From positions 186,001 through 250,000 of the forward strand of contig JAQSCO010000009.1 of NCBI GenBank assembly GCA_029945445.1: DNA of 64,000 nucleotides, written 5' to 3'. This DNA is from Lacunisphaera sp. (lineage in GTDB: Bacteria > Verrucomicrobiota > Verrucomicrobiia > Opitutales > Opitutaceae). Both the position numbers and the translations under genes were made by a program. Below are positions 8,506 to 19,500 of the stretch, in pieces. The notes below the pieces were generated by a model, which saw only the letters and a program-made list of their open reading frames with translations, searched no databases and was not told where the DNA came from. The number at the start of each line of letters is the position of its first letter. Position 1 is the stretch's first letter.

Positions 8506-11475
8506 ATGAACCTAAGACACCGCCCCGCCCGAATCGCGGGATTCCTGGTTAGTTCCGCCTTGCTGGCCTTTGGCCCAGGCGTCGCCCTCGCTCAGACCAC
8601 CACTCCGGCCGCGACCGACACCGCCAAGCCGGCGGCCGTTGCCGCGGAAGGCGAAACCATCGAGCTCTCTCCCTTCAAGGTGGTGACCGAGAAGGACAAT
8701 GGCTATCGCGCCACGAACTCCATCTCGGGCACCCGCCTGAACTCCGCGATCAAGGACCTGCCGATGCCGCTCGAGGTCATCACGGAAAAATTCCTGCGCG
8801 ACACCGGCTCGACCGACCTGCGCCAGAGCCTGCGCTATAGCGCAGGCATCCAGCTGCAGTCGCAGAACGACCAGGGTTCGCCCGGCGGCGCCTATCAGGG
8901 CCCCGGCGGCGTGAACAACCCCGAGGGCGCCACGGCCAACCCGAACAACACCACCATCAAGATCCGCGGCTACGTGACGGACACGGTGCTGCGTGACGGC
9001 TACCGCCGGCAGTTCGCCACCGACTCGATCAACATCGGCCGCGTCGAGGTCATTCGCGGGCCGGCCGCTTTGCTTTACGGCATCGGCAACTTCGGCGGCA
9101 TCGTCAACTACCTGCCGAAGGAACCCGAGCACAAAGCCCGGGGAGAAACCAGCTTCGTGTTCGGCAACTTCGGCTTGATGCGCGGCTCGGTCGATGTGAC
9201 CGGCCCGCTGAGCGACACCTTGATGACCGACTACCGCGTCACCGCGGCCTACGAGACCGCCCATGATTACACGCAATACTACAAGCAGAAGCACTACTTC
9301 GTGGCGCCGGTGCTGACCTTCAAGCCCGGCAAGAACACCGAGATCATCGTTGATCTGGAGCAGGGGAAAAAGTGGGAGGACGGGGTCGGCTTCAAGCAGA
9401 TCCGCGCCGTCGCCGGCGTCGGCATCAACAACGACCAGAACGAGCACGGCGGCTTCGTCACCTTCCCGGGCACGAACCCGCGGCTCTTCCGCTGGAGCGG
9501 ACCCGACACCTACTACAACACCGCGGCCACCAACGCCCGGTTCCAAGTGACCCAGAGGTTCACCGAGGGCCTCAGCCTGCTGGCCGGCTACAATTATTCC
9601 AAGGTCAGCACCGACAATCTCGACGTGCAAGGCAACTTCCGGCAGAGCGCCGGCCCCGCCAACCTGCGGGGCAACGTGCTCCTCAGCCCGATCGACCAGG
9701 TCAAGGGGGACAGCAGCGGCAACGTGACCGCCGGCATCGCGCCCAACGCGGTCTTTGAATACGGCTGGGGCTACCACAAGGGTAGCACCACCCGGGATCA
9801 GACCCGCATCGACCTGACCTATCACTTCAAGCTCTTCGAGGGCTCAAACAAATGGATGCGCATGGACAACACCTTCCTCGTCGGCGACACGATGGAGTCC
9901 AACAAGGCCAGCAACTATAACACCGGCACCACGCAGAATGTATATAATTACAAGAGCCCGACCGATCTGACCCCGATCCGTTTCGGCGCGGGCGTGAAGG
10001 ACAACGGCACGGCGGCCGGTTCCGCGGGCGATGTCCCGATGGTGCCGTTCAACGACTCCACCTCCAAGTCCAAGAATCATGGCGACTACGCCGTCTACCA
10101 GGGCAAATTCCTGGACAACCTGGTGACGATCGTGTCCGGCGTCCGCCGCGACAAGAACAGCCTTGATGTCACCAACACGAACCTGCTCCCCGGCGGCACG
10201 AAGACGACCACCAGCAGTCCGTCGGTCACCCACGACACCACGCAGAACGGCATCAGTGTGGCGATCCCCGGTTTCCGGGCCGTTTCGATCTACGCCTTGC
10301 GCGCCGGCGGCATCCAGCCCAATTTCGCGGGCAACATCGACGTCAACGGCCAGGCCATGGGCCCCGTGCTGGCCAAGAGCAAGGAGTTCGGCGTCAAAAT
10401 CGACCTCTTCGACGGCCGCCTCTCCGGCACGGTCAGCTCCTTCAAGATCAAGCGCAGCGGCAGCCCGGTCCTTTACTGGTGGGCCCCGACGACGAACCAC
10501 ACCACGTTCAATCCAAGCAAGGACATCATCTACAACGTGAACGAATTCGTGCCGACCAGCAGGGGCGGGCCGGACTACAACAACGGCGCGGTCGATGCCA
10601 ATCTGGCGAAGTGGAATGCCGGCTTCGCGGCCGGCGCCATTTACCAGAAGAACGGCAACTGGTATTTCAACGCCTCCAAGCCGACCGGCGCCGCGTTCCT
10701 CGATGCGGTCTTCGACTACACCAAGGCCAACGGCGGCTGGCCGGGCTGGATGTTTAACCTGGACAGTGAGACCAACAATTCGTGGGGCTCCATCGCGACC
10801 GCCGCCGGCCAGCCCGTCGAATATGTCTCCACGGAGGATTCCTCCAAGGGCTGGGATGCGCAGATCATGTGGACGCCGAACAAGAACCTGCAGATCCTCG
10901 CCACCTACGCGCACGTGCAGCGCGTGATCGACAGCGCCGGCCAATGGGCGAAATACCCCTATCCGCAGGACCGCTGGGCCGTCTGGTATTTCCCGAACAG
11001 CGACTGGGGCCTGGCGAACCGGCCCATCACCACGGTCTATAGCGACACTACGCACGCTGCGGCCGTAGGCCCGGACACCTCGACCTGGACCGGCATCGGC
11101 TTCGGCTCAGGTGAGCGGCAGGACGACACGCCGGAGCACCAAGTCAGCCTCTGGGCCAACTACCAGTTCACCGAGGGCAGCCTCAAGGGCTTTTCGATCG
11201 GCGCCGGTGGCTATTGGGAATCGCCCCGGGAATACATGTCCGGCGTCACCCATGGTGGCGGCCAGTTCATCACGGACAAGAACGGCAACCGCGTGATCCT
11301 GTCCACTGCCGCTCGCAAGAACGTGGACATCATGCTGCACTACAACTTCAAGTTCGAAGGTCACGACTGCAGCGTGCAGGCGAACGTCTACAACCTGCTC
11401 GACGACCAGAAGCGCTACGGCCTGATCTACTCGGCCCCGCGCACCACGCACGTCGAGTTCGTCTACCGCTTCTGA
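8506..11475 (+). CDS. TonB-dependent outer-membrane receptor (carbohydrate locus)
   Basis: This 989-residue protein has a signal peptide ending near ALAQTTT and then an IELSPFKVVTE segment, a TonB-box-like sequence common in Opitutaceae receptors. The plug domain follows: PLEVITEKFLRDTG, IKIRGYVTDTVLRDGYR, then VEVIRGPAALLYGIGNFGGIVNY, the classic plug end. The rest is beta-barrel, ending in a terminal Phe (EFVYRF) as expected for outer-membrane insertion. It likely imports oligosaccharides using TonB/ExbBD energy. It opens the plus-strand run of transporter and glycoside hydrolases, so an oligo-beta-glucan cargo is inferred. No SusD-like lipoprotein gene accompanies it. A strong terminator lies 24 bp after its stop, so downstream genes may have another promoter. 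Confidence 0.93.
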   Translation: MNLRHRPARIAGFLVSSALLAFGPGVALAQTTTPAATDTAKPAAVAAEGETIELSPFKVVTEKDNGYRATNSISGTRLNSAIKDLPMPLEVITEKFLRDTGSTDLRQSLRYSAGIQLQSQNDQGSPGGAYQGPGGVNNPEGATANPNNTTIKIRGYVTDTVLRDGYRRQFATDSINIGRVEVIRGPAALLYGIGNFGGIVNYLPKEPEHKARGETSFVFGNFGLMRGSVDVTGPLSDTLMTDYRVTAAYETAHDYTQYYKQKHYFVAPVLTFKPGKNTEIIVDLEQGKKWEDGVGFKQIRAVAGVGINNDQNEHGGFVTFPGTNPRLFRWSGPDTYYNTAATNARFQVTQRFTEGLSLLAGYNYSKVSTDNLDVQGNFRQSAGPANLRGNVLLSPIDQVKGDSSGNVTAGIAPNAVFEYGWGYHKGSTTRDQTRIDLTYHFKLFEGSNKWMRMDNTFLVGDTMESNKASNYNTGTTQNVYNYKSPTDLTPIRFGAGVKDNGTAAGSAGDVPMVPFNDSTSKSKNHGDYAVYQGKFLDNLVTIVSGVRRDKNSLDVTNTNLLPGGTKTTTSSPSVTHDTTQNGISVAIPGFRAVSIYALRAGGIQPNFAGNIDVNGQAMGPVLAKSKEFGVKIDLFDGRLSGTVSSFKIKRSGSPVLYWWAPTTNHTTFNPSKDIIYNVNEFVPTSRGGPDYNNGAVDANLAKWNAGFAAGAIYQKNGNWYFNASKPTGAAFLDAVFDYTKANGGWPGWMFNLDSETNNSWGSIATAAGQPVEYVSTEDSSKGWDAQIMWTPNKNLQILATYAHVQRVIDSAGQWAKYPYPQDRWAVWYFPNSDWGLANRPITTVYSDTTHAAAVGPDTSTWTGIGFGSGERQDDTPEHQVSLWANYQFTEGSLKGFSIGAGGYWESPREYMSGVTHGGGQFITDKNGNRVILSTAARKNVDIMLHYNFKFEGHDCSVQANVYNLLDDQKRYGLIYSAPRTTHVEFVYRF

Positions 11476-11498
11476 TGCGGCTGAAAGTCTAGCTCTTC

Positions 11499-11534
11499 GC
11501 GCGCACCGGCCTCACCGCCGGTGCGCGCTTTTTT
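11499..11534 (+). terminator. Intrinsic terminator after TonB receptor gene
   Basis: A perfect 12-bp stem (GCGCGCACCGGC with GCCGGTGCGCGC) encloses the loop CTCACC and is followed by six T residues. This is a textbook Rho-independent terminator on the plus strand. Confidence 0.92.
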
Positions 11535-11612
11535 CACCCCCCGGCCGGTGCGCTCCTTTCTCGCCACCGGCCGGCGTCTGTTACAGCCTCTTCCCCTCAA
11601 CCCCATCCCCCG

Positions 11613-12992
11613 TTGTCCACTCCCACCCCCCAGTTATCCTTCCGGGAAAAGCTCGCCTACGGTCTCGGCGACACCGCCTCGAATTTCTTTTTCCAGACCT
11701 TCAACATCTTTCTCGCCTACTACTACACCGACGTTGTCGCCATCAAGAACACCGTGGCGGTGGGCACCCTCCTCGGCACGATGCCCATCCTGGTCGCGGC
11801 GCTGAATCCCGTCATCGGCGTCCTCGCCGACCGCACGTCGTCGCGCTGGGGCAAGTTCCGCCCGTGGATCCTGTGGGGCGCCGTGCCCTACGGCATGCTG
11901 GGTTTCATGATGTTCCTGAACCCGGATTTCACGCCGGACGGCAAGCTCACCTACGCCTACATCACCTACACGCTCATGCTGATCGCCTACGCGGCGATCA
12001 ATACCCCGTATTCCGCCCTCATGGGCGTGATGTCCACCTCCTCCGAGGACCGCACCTCGCTTTCCGCCTACCGTTTCTCGTGCGCCTTTACCGGCGCGCT
12101 GCTCATCGGCTGGCTCGTGCCGTGGCTGAAGGACTTTCTCGCCGGCGTGAGCGGGAGCCCGGCCGCCGGATTCCGCAACACGATGGCGATCTTCTCCGTG
12201 CTCTCGGTCGTGATGTTTCTCTACACCTTCCTCAACACCCGGGAACGCGTCCTGCCGCCCGCGAATCAGGACAGCTCGCTCGGCCAGGACCTGCGCGTGC
12301 TGTTCCGCAACGGGCCGTGGCTGGTGCTCTTCTTCGCGGGCTTCCTCACGCTGGCCAACACCGGCCTGCGCAGCGGCTCGGGCATCTACTACTTCAAATA
12401 CGTCATCGGCCACGAGGCCTGGCTGGGCAACTTCAACCTCTTCGGCTTCCTCGCCTTCATCATCGGCGCGCTCAGCACCAAGGTGTTCACCCGCTACGCT
12501 TCGCGGCGGAAGCTCATGATCGGCTGCACGCTGCTCAACGCCGGCGCCATGGCCGCGTTCTATTTTGTCGATCCGCAGAACCTCCCGCTCCTCTACGCGC
12601 TGAACATCTTCGCCTCCTTCGTCGCGGGGCCGACGCCCGCCATCGTCTGGTCGATGTATGCCGACACCGCCGACTACGGCGAATGGAAGCACAACCGCCG
12701 CACCACCGGGCTCGTGTTCTCCGCGACGGTCTTTATCCAGAAGGTGGGCCTCGCCATCGGCAGCGCCATGATCGGCTGGCTGCTCGCCTACTACGGCTAC
12801 ATCGCCAATGCCGCCCAGACGCCGCGTTCCATCCACGGCATTACCCTGCTCTTCAGCCTGCTGCCTGCCGCCTTCGCGCTGCTCAGCGGCTTCGCCATCT
12901 TCTTCTACCCGCTGGATGAGCCGCAGGTGAAGCAGATGGAAAGCGAACTGGCTGCCCGCAAGGCCGCCGCACCGTCAACCGCCGCCAGCTAG
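11613..12992 (+). CDS. GPH-type glycoside/cation symporter (MFS superfamily)
   Basis: The 459-residue protein is read from a TTG start (STPTPQLSFREKLAYG); no in-frame ATG precedes the conserved start. KLAYGLGDTASNFFFQTFNIFLAYYYTD and NPVIGVLADRTSSRWGKFRPW match the glycoside-pentoside-hexuronide symporter family, where the RxGxxRP loop after helix 2 is diagnostic. About twelve hydrophobic segments are present. It would carry mono- or disaccharides across the inner membrane with a cation. It is followed after 12 bp by the GH30 gene. The frame begins 79 bp after the terminator, and no Shine-Dalgarno is visible, which leaves the exact start slightly uncertain. Confidence 0.9.
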   Translation: MSTPTPQLSFREKLAYGLGDTASNFFFQTFNIFLAYYYTDVVAIKNTVAVGTLLGTMPILVAALNPVIGVLADRTSSRWGKFRPWILWGAVPYGMLGFMMFLNPDFTPDGKLTYAYITYTLMLIAYAAINTPYSALMGVMSTSSEDRTSLSAYRFSCAFTGALLIGWLVPWLKDFLAGVSGSPAAGFRNTMAIFSVLSVVMFLYTFLNTRERVLPPANQDSSLGQDLRVLFRNGPWLVLFFAGFLTLANTGLRSGSGIYYFKYVIGHEAWLGNFNLFGFLAFIIGALSTKVFTRYASRRKLMIGCTLLNAGAMAAFYFVDPQNLPLLYALNIFASFVAGPTPAIVWSMYADTADYGEWKHNRRTTGLVFSATVFIQKVGLAIGSAMIGWLLAYYGYIANAAQTPRSIHGITLLFSLLPAAFALLSGFAIFFYPLDEPQVKQMESELAARKAAAPSTAAS

Positions 12993-13004
12993 TCACTTCC
13001 CCGC

Positions 13005-14420
13005 ATGCACTCCCCCAGCAACCTTCTCCGGGCAGGCTTGCTGCTGCTCGCTCCCGCCATGCTCACCGCCTCCCCCCGTCACTGGGCCGTCACCGAGACG
13101 GCCCGCGACAACGGCCACCGCCTCGCGGCGCTGGCCACTCCCGCTGCCGCCGCCGGGCCTGTCGCCGACGTCCTCACGCTCGACCCAGCTCAGCAATTCC
13201 AGGAAATGGTCGGTTTTGGCGGCGCGCTGACGGAGTCGTCCGCGTGGGTGCTGGCGCAGTTGCCGGCGGAGAAACGGCTGGAGATCATCCGCCGCTATTA
13301 CGACCCGAAGGAGGGGCTCGGCTACACGCTGGCGCGCACGCACCTCAACAGCTGCGATTTCTCCCTGAGCCTCTGGGCCCTCGACGAGACGCCGGGCGAC
13401 TACGACCTGCACGACTTCACCCTCGCGCCGATGCGGAAGTGGCTGATGCCGCTGCTGCACGACGCCGAGAAGACGGCCGGCCGCGACCGCTTCAAGCTCC
13501 TGGTCTCGCCCTGGAGCCCGCCGGCGTGGATGAAGACCAACTTCCGCATGGATGACGGCGGCTCGCTCCGCCGCGAATACGCCCCGGCGTGGGCCAACTA
13601 CTATGTGAAGTTCGTGCAGGCGATGCGCGCCGAGGAAAAGCTCAACGTCTGGGCCTTCACCGTACAGAACGAGCCGGAGGCGAAGCAGACCTGGGAATCC
13701 TGCCTCTACACGCCGGCCCAGGAGCGCGATTTCATCCGCGACCACCTCGGGCCCGCGCTGCAGCAGGCCGGCATGAGCGACATCAAGCTCCTCGCCCACG
13801 ACCACAACCGCGACATCATCGAGGCCCACGCGGACGCGGTGCTGGGCGATCCGGCCACGGCCAAATTTGTCTGGGGCACCGGCGTCCATTGGTATGTGAG
13901 CGACGACTACGCCGCGTCCGCCCGCGTCCACGCCAAGTATCCCGACAAGCCCATCCTCTTCACCGAAGGCTGCGTCGAGAGCGGCAAGCTGGTCGGCCGG
14001 TGGGAAAACGGGGAGCGTTACGCCCGGAATATCATCGGCGACTTCAAGAACTGGGTTTGCGGCTTCATCGATTGGAACATCGTGCTCGACGAGCGGGGCG
14101 GGCCCAACCACGTGGGCAACTTCTGCGATGCGCCGGTGATCGTGAACACCGCCACCAAGCAGGTCAGTTACGGTTCGTCCTTTTATTATCTCGGGCACTT
14201 CAGCAAGTTCGTGCAACCCGGTGCGCACCGCATCGCATCCAGGGGCGGCCCGGCCGGCCTGCAAAGCATCGCCTTCGCGAATCCCGACGGCTCGCTCGTG
14301 GCGGTCGTGCTCAATGAGGGCGCGGCGGCCGTGAACTTCACGCTCGGGGTCGGCGCCGAGGCGGTGGCCTGCATCATTCCCGCCCACGCGATCCAGAGCT
14401 ATGTGGGGACGGCCAGATGA
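13005..14420 (+). CDS. GH30 family glucosidase/glucanase (beta-1,6-glucanase-like)
   Basis: This 471-residue protein has a signal peptide (NLLRAGLLLLAPAMLTA). The core matches GH30: QEMVGFGGALTESSAW, LLVSPWSPPAWMKTN, the acid/base segment VQNEPE (Glu223) and the nucleophile segment LFTEG (Glu321). A small beta-sandwich at the C-terminus ends in VVLNEGAAAVNFTL, as is normal for GH30. The family includes glucosylceramidases and endo-beta-1,6-glucanases. The neighbouring GH16 and GH55-like genes make beta-1,6-linked glucan the likeliest substrate. The stop overlaps the next start (ATGA), so it is translationally coupled to GH16. It is exported, and therefore acts in the periplasm or outside. Confidence 0.92.
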   Translation: MHSPSNLLRAGLLLLAPAMLTASPRHWAVTETARDNGHRLAALATPAAAAGPVADVLTLDPAQQFQEMVGFGGALTESSAWVLAQLPAEKRLEIIRRYYDPKEGLGYTLARTHLNSCDFSLSLWALDETPGDYDLHDFTLAPMRKWLMPLLHDAEKTAGRDRFKLLVSPWSPPAWMKTNFRMDDGGSLRREYAPAWANYYVKFVQAMRAEEKLNVWAFTVQNEPEAKQTWESCLYTPAQERDFIRDHLGPALQQAGMSDIKLLAHDHNRDIIEAHADAVLGDPATAKFVWGTGVHWYVSDDYAASARVHAKYPDKPILFTEGCVESGKLVGRWENGERYARNIIGDFKNWVCGFIDWNIVLDERGGPNHVGNFCDAPVIVNTATKQVSYGSSFYYLGHFSKFVQPGAHRIASRGGPAGLQSIAFANPDGSLVAVVLNEGAAAVNFTLGVGAEAVACIIPAHAIQSYVGTAR

Positions 14421-15217
14421 GACGGCCGGTAATTTTCCTAGGGTTGTTACTGGGGATCCTCCCGCTGGCGCAGGCAGAGACGCCGGCGCCAGCGGGTTGG
14501 AAGCTGGCCTGGTCCGATGAATTTGACCACGACGGCGCGCCCGATCCGGCCAAGTGGACCTGCGATGTCGGCGGCAGCGGCTGGGGCAACCGCGAGTTGC
14601 AATTCTACACCAAGGGCCGGCCGGAGAACGTGCGGGTGGAGGGCGGTCGCCTCATCATCGAGGCGCGGCGCGAGGCCTTTCAGGGACGCGACTATACGTC
14701 CGCGCGGCTGGTCACGAAGAACAAGGGCGACTGGGACCATGGTCGCTTCGAGATCCGCGCCAAGCTGCCCGCGGGCCGCGGCACATGGCCCGCCATCTGG
14801 ATGCTGCCGACCGTGTGGGATCTCGGCGACGGCGGCTGGCCGGATAACGGCGAGATCGATATCATGGAGCATGTCGGCCACAAGGCCGGGCTCGTCCACG
14901 CCTCGACCCACAGCCGGCTGAACCAGTGGCGCAAGAACACGCAGCGCACCGCCACGCGGCAGGTGCCGGATGCCACCACCGCCTTTCACACCTATGCGCT
15001 GGAATGGGAGCGCGACGAGATCCGCATCTACATCGACGACGTGCATTATTTCACCTCGATGCGGGCCGGGGGCGACTGGCAGTCCTGGCCTTTCTTCCGG
15101 AAATTCCACTTGGTGCTAAATCTCGCGATCGGGGGCGACTGGGGCGGGGAGAAGGGCGTCGACCCCGCGGGCTTTCCCCAGCGCATGGAGGTGGACTACG
15201 TCCGGGTTTATCAGTGA
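14417..15217 (+). CDS. GH16 family endo-beta-glucanase (laminarinase-like)
   Basis: This 266-residue protein has a signal peptide (VIFLGLLLGILPLAQA). The jelly-roll catalytic block is GEIDIMEHVG with Glu146 (nucleophile), Asp148 and Glu151 (acid/base), the ExDxxE layout with an extra Met bulge characteristic of laminarinase-type GH16. Upstream is GWKLAWSDEFD, the usual first strand, and WPAIWMLP precedes the active site. It cuts internal beta-1,3 (or mixed) glucan bonds. It overlaps GH30 by 4 bp and precedes the TIM-barrel gene by 70 bp. The family call is secure; laminarin preference is inference from motif and context. Confidence 0.93.
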   Translation: MRRPVIFLGLLLGILPLAQAETPAPAGWKLAWSDEFDHDGAPDPAKWTCDVGGSGWGNRELQFYTKGRPENVRVEGGRLIIEARREAFQGRDYTSARLVTKNKGDWDHGRFEIRAKLPAGRGTWPAIWMLPTVWDLGDGGWPDNGEIDIMEHVGHKAGLVHASTHSRLNQWRKNTQRTATRQVPDATTAFHTYALEWERDEIRIYIDDVHYFTSMRAGGDWQSWPFFRKFHLVLNLAIGGDWGGEKGVDPAGFPQRMEVDYVRVYQ

Positions 15218-15287
15218 CGCGCGATGACCCCGTGACGGGATGCGCCGCCACCGGTCCAATTTCCTCGCCAAACTTTCCCCCTGCATC

Positions 15288-16571
15288 ATGAAAAAAATCC
15301 TCTCCGTCCTGTGCCTTGCCTGTGTCCTTCCAGCCGCTTTGGCGGCCCAGCCAGTGCGGGTTGAACTGCGGCCCGCCGGCGCGGGCTTTGAGCTCCGGCG
15401 CAACGGCGAGCCATTTTTTATCCTCGGGGCCGGCGGGGTCGAGCAGCTCGACCGGCTGGCGGGGAGCGGGGCCAATTCGGTCCGCACGTGGGGTTCCGAC
15501 CAGACGGCGAAAGTTCTGGATGTGGCCGGGAAGGTCGGCCTCACGGTCTGCGCCGGCCTCTGGATCGAGCAGGAACGGCGCGGTTTCAATTACGATGATC
15601 CGGCGGCGGTCGCGGCCCAGATCGCCGCGCACAAGCGGGCCGTCGATCAGTTCAAGAACCATCCCTCCCTCCTGCTCTGGGCCGTGGGCAACGAAGTGGA
15701 AGCCCAGTCGCGCAATCCCAAGGTGTGGGACACCATCGAGGCGGTCGCGGCCTACATCCGGCAGACGGATCCGAACCACCCCGTGATGGTCGTCACCGCG
15801 CATGTCTCGCCCGGCACGGTGGCCTTGATCAAGGCGCATTGCCCGTCGGTCCAGCTGCTCGGCTGCAATTCCTATGCGGGGCTGTCGGTGCTGGCGCAGG
15901 ATGTGCGCAAGAGCGGCTGGCCCGGGCCCTACCTGGTCACCGAATGGGGCTCGGACGGCAACTGGGAGGTGCCCAAGACCCCGTGGGGGGCGGAGCTGGA
16001 GCCCACGAGCACGGAGAAGGCCTTTCAATTCGCCCTGCGCTATTCACTCATCATGGCGGATTACACGAACTGCCTGGGGAGCTACGCGTTTTACTGGGGG
16101 CAGAAACAGGAGACGACCCCGACCTGGTTCAATCTTTATACCGAGGATGGCGCCGAGACGGAGGCCATCGAGGTGCTGCAATTCCTGTGGACGGGCCTGC
16201 AGGCCAAGGTGACCGCGCCCCGGGTTACGCCGCTGCTGCTCAACGGGCAGGGCGGGGCCGCCGCCGTGACGGTCGCGTCCCGGGCGCCGTTGCGCGCGGA
16301 ATTCGCGCTGGCCCGCGGTGAACGCGATCGGATCCGGGTGAAGTGGGAACTGCTGCCCGAGAGTTCGCACAAGGGCTTTGGTGGCGATGCCGAGCTCCGG
16401 CCAGCCGAACTGTCCCTGCCGGCCATTCCGCCCGCCGCGGACCCGACCCGGCTGGAATTTTCTGCGCCCAAGTCACCCGGCGCCTACCGCCTGTTCATCA
16501 CCGTCTACGGGCCGGGGGGCAAGGCGGCGACGGCGAACATTCCATTCCTGGTGGCGGCACCGGCTTCCTGA
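15288..16571 (+). CDS. GH2/GH5-like TIM-barrel glycoside hydrolase with C-terminal Ig-like domain
   Basis: The start is set at MKKILSVLCLACVLPAALA, a clear signal peptide (427 residues); the frame is open 16 codons further upstream without conserved features. The catalytic-like Glu136 lies in LLLWAVGNEVEA, the NE motif of clan GH-A. Glu219 lies in YLVTEWGSDG, the usual nucleophile strand. After about residue 320 comes a beta-rich region (VTVASRAPLRAEF to YRLFITVYGPGGKA) like an Ig/Fn3 fold. Clan GH-A is well supported; the exact family is not. It fits as an exported exo- or endo-beta-glycosidase in the glucan locus. Its stop overlaps the following start (TGATG). Confidence 0.78.
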   Translation: MKKILSVLCLACVLPAALAAQPVRVELRPAGAGFELRRNGEPFFILGAGGVEQLDRLAGSGANSVRTWGSDQTAKVLDVAGKVGLTVCAGLWIEQERRGFNYDDPAAVAAQIAAHKRAVDQFKNHPSLLLWAVGNEVEAQSRNPKVWDTIEAVAAYIRQTDPNHPVMVVTAHVSPGTVALIKAHCPSVQLLGCNSYAGLSVLAQDVRKSGWPGPYLVTEWGSDGNWEVPKTPWGAELEPTSTEKAFQFALRYSLIMADYTNCLGSYAFYWGQKQETTPTWFNLYTEDGAETEAIEVLQFLWTGLQAKVTAPRVTPLLLNGQGGAAAVTVASRAPLRAEFALARGERDRIRVKWELLPESSHKGFGGDAELRPAELSLPAIPPAADPTRLEFSAPKSPGAYRLFITVYGPGGKAATANIPFLVAAPAS

Positions 16572-19500
16572 TGCGCCGGATCCTTCTGGTTGGCGTGCTC
16601 CTGGCGGTGGGCCTGCGGGCCGGCAGCGCCGCTTCGTTCTATCCGCTCCGGCCGGACGATCCGCAGGCGGTCTGCGTGAGCCCGGATTCATTTCCCGTCG
16701 CGGCCGATGGCGTGGCCGATGATACGCCGGCCTTGCAGCAGGCGATCGACCGGGTGCAGCAGACCACCCGGCGCGGCATCGTGCTTTTGCCCGAGGGGCG
16801 CTACCGGCTCACCCGGGCCCTGCAGGTCTGGAGCGGCATCCGCTTGATCGGCTACGGGGCCTCCCGCCCGGTCCTGGTGCTGGCCCCACGCACCCCCGGC
16901 TATCAGGAGGGGGAGGGCAAATACCTCGTGCATTTTGTCAGCGACCGGCCCGAGCCGGCCGACGGTCAGGTCCGCGATGCCAATCCCGGGACATTCTACT
17001 CGGCGATGAGCAACATCGACATCGAGATCGGCGAGGGCAATGCCGCGGCCGTGGGGGTCCGCGCGCATTTTGCCCAGCACTGCTATCTCGCGCACATCAA
17101 TTTCCATATCGGCCAGGGCCGCGCCGGCATGGAGGAGGTCGGCAATGAGGCCGAGGACCTGCATTTTCACGGTGGCGACTTCGGGATCACGATGCACAAG
17201 CCGTCCCCGAGCTGGCCGTTCCTGCTCATCGACTCGAGCTTCGAGGGCCAGCGCCGGGCCGCGATCGAGACCGAGGAAGGCGGCCTGACTCTCATTCGCC
17301 CGCGCTTCCGCCACCTGCCCACCGCCGTCCTGATCCGCCCGGACCGGGCCGAGGAGCTCTGGATGAAGGATGCGCGTCTCGAGGACATTTCCGGCCCGGC
17401 GCTCGTGATCAGCGGGGAGAAAAATTCCCGCACCCAGATCAACCTGCAGGGGATATTCTGCGCCAACGTGCCGGAGTTTGCGCGGTTTCGCGAGAGCGGC
17501 CGGACCATCGCCGGGCCGGGCCCCCGCTACCGGGTGGACGAGTTCTCGCACGGCCTGCAAATCGCCCGGCCCGGGGCAACGGGTGAAATCCAGACGGTGA
17601 TGGAGGCCCGGGCGCTGGACCGCGAGCCCGCGCCGGTCCCCAGCGACATTCCCGTTTTGCCGCCCCAGTCGACCTGGGTGAACCTGCGGGCGCTCGGCGC
17701 GCGGGGCGACGGGATCACGGATGACACGGCGGTGCTGCGCGCGGCGATTGCCGGGCACCGGACGATTTACCTGCCCAGCGGCCGCTACCGCGTCAGCGAC
17801 ACCATCACGCTCGCGCCCGACACGGTGCTGGTCGGTCTGAATCCGATCACGACGCAGATCCTGCTCACGGATTACACCGCGGCTTTCCAAGGCGTGAACG
17901 GACCGACCGAGCCGCCGGCACCGCCGGATGTTCCCGGGGTGCCGCGCCGATTCCTTGAGCTGCCGCCTTTCCCGGGGACGGGCTCGCCCAAGCCGCTGCT
18001 GGAGACGCCCGCGCGCGGCCGGAACATCATCACCGGGATTGGCCTTGATACTGGTGGCATCAACAACCGCGCGGTCGCGCTCAAGTGGATGGCCGGGGCG
18101 GACTCGATGGTGAATGACGTGCGGTTCCTCGGCGGTCACGGCACCTACGGGCCGGACGGCCGGTATCTCGACATCTACAACAACACGCGCTCGGCGGACG
18201 CCGATCCGCGCCGCCGCTGGGATGCGCAATATCCGAGCCTCTGGATCACCGCGGGCGGCGGCGGCACCTTCAAGGGTCTCTGGACCCCGAGCCCCTTCGC
18301 TGCCGCCGGCATCCTCGTTTCCGACACCGAGACTCCGGGCCGCATCTATGCGCTCTCCAGCGAGCACCATGTCCGCTTCGAGGTTAAGTTCCGCCGCGTG
18401 GCCAACTGGCAGGTCTACGCCCTCCAGACCGAGGAGGAGCGCGGCGAGAGTCCGCACGCCCTGCCGCTGGAGATCGACCAATGCCGGAACCTGACCTTCG
18501 GCAATTTCTTCATCTACCGCGTTTCGTTGGAGACGCCTTTCCCTGCCGGCATCCGCGTCACGGACTCGCGCGACCTGCATTTCCGCGGCCTGCACGTCTA
18601 CAGCCCCGGCAAGCTTTCCTTTGACAACACGCTCATCGATGAGACGACCGGTGCGCAGGTGCGGGCGCGCGAGATCGCCTGGCTGAAGCTGGGCGGTGAG
18701 CCCGCCGCGGTGCCCGTGCCGCTGCCGGCGGCCGTGATCGAGGCCGGGGCCCGGCTTGAAAAGCTGGCCGGTGGTTTCAGCAATATCGATGGCGCTGTCA
18801 CCGACGCGGCCGGCAATGTCTGCTTCGTGGACCACCGGTGGAACACGATCTATCGCTGGTCGCAGGCGCGCGGGCAGTTGCAGGTGGTCTCGGATGCCGC
18901 CCTGCAGCCGGTGGCCCTCGCGGTCGAGCGGTCGGGCCGCCTGCTGGTCGTCTCCAGTCACGGCAACATTTACGCGCTGCCACCCGAGGGCAGCGGCGCG
19001 GATCTGGCGGTGCTGGCGGCCGTGCCCGCGGCCTTGCGCCCCGGGGCCACGGCCTGGCTGCCGGTCAGCCGGTGGCGCGACAGCCATGACTGGCTGGCGG
19101 CCAGCCAAGTTCGCCAGCCTTGGGATTTCGTGTCGCCTGATGGCAGTATCTACCTTCCGGCCCCCGGGACCTATCGCGTGCTTGGGCAGCCCGGCCGGAG
19201 CTGGGGCTTGGGCACCGTTGACTTGGCCCGCACCTATGCGCTGGTTCCGGCGGTGCCCGGCCGCCCGTTTTACGCCGCAGACGAATTTGGCCAGAAGACC
19301 TGGCGCTTCATGGTCCAGCCGGACGGCACGCTGGCAGAACCCCAGGTTTTCGCCGAGGAAGGAGAGGCGGGGACCGCCGTCGACACCGCGGGCAATGTCT
19401 ATGTCTGCGCCGGCCAGATCTTCGTTTATGATCGCACCGGCCGGCCGCTCGGGGTGATTGCCGTGCCGGAGCGGCCCAGCGCCCTGGCTTTCGGCGGCCC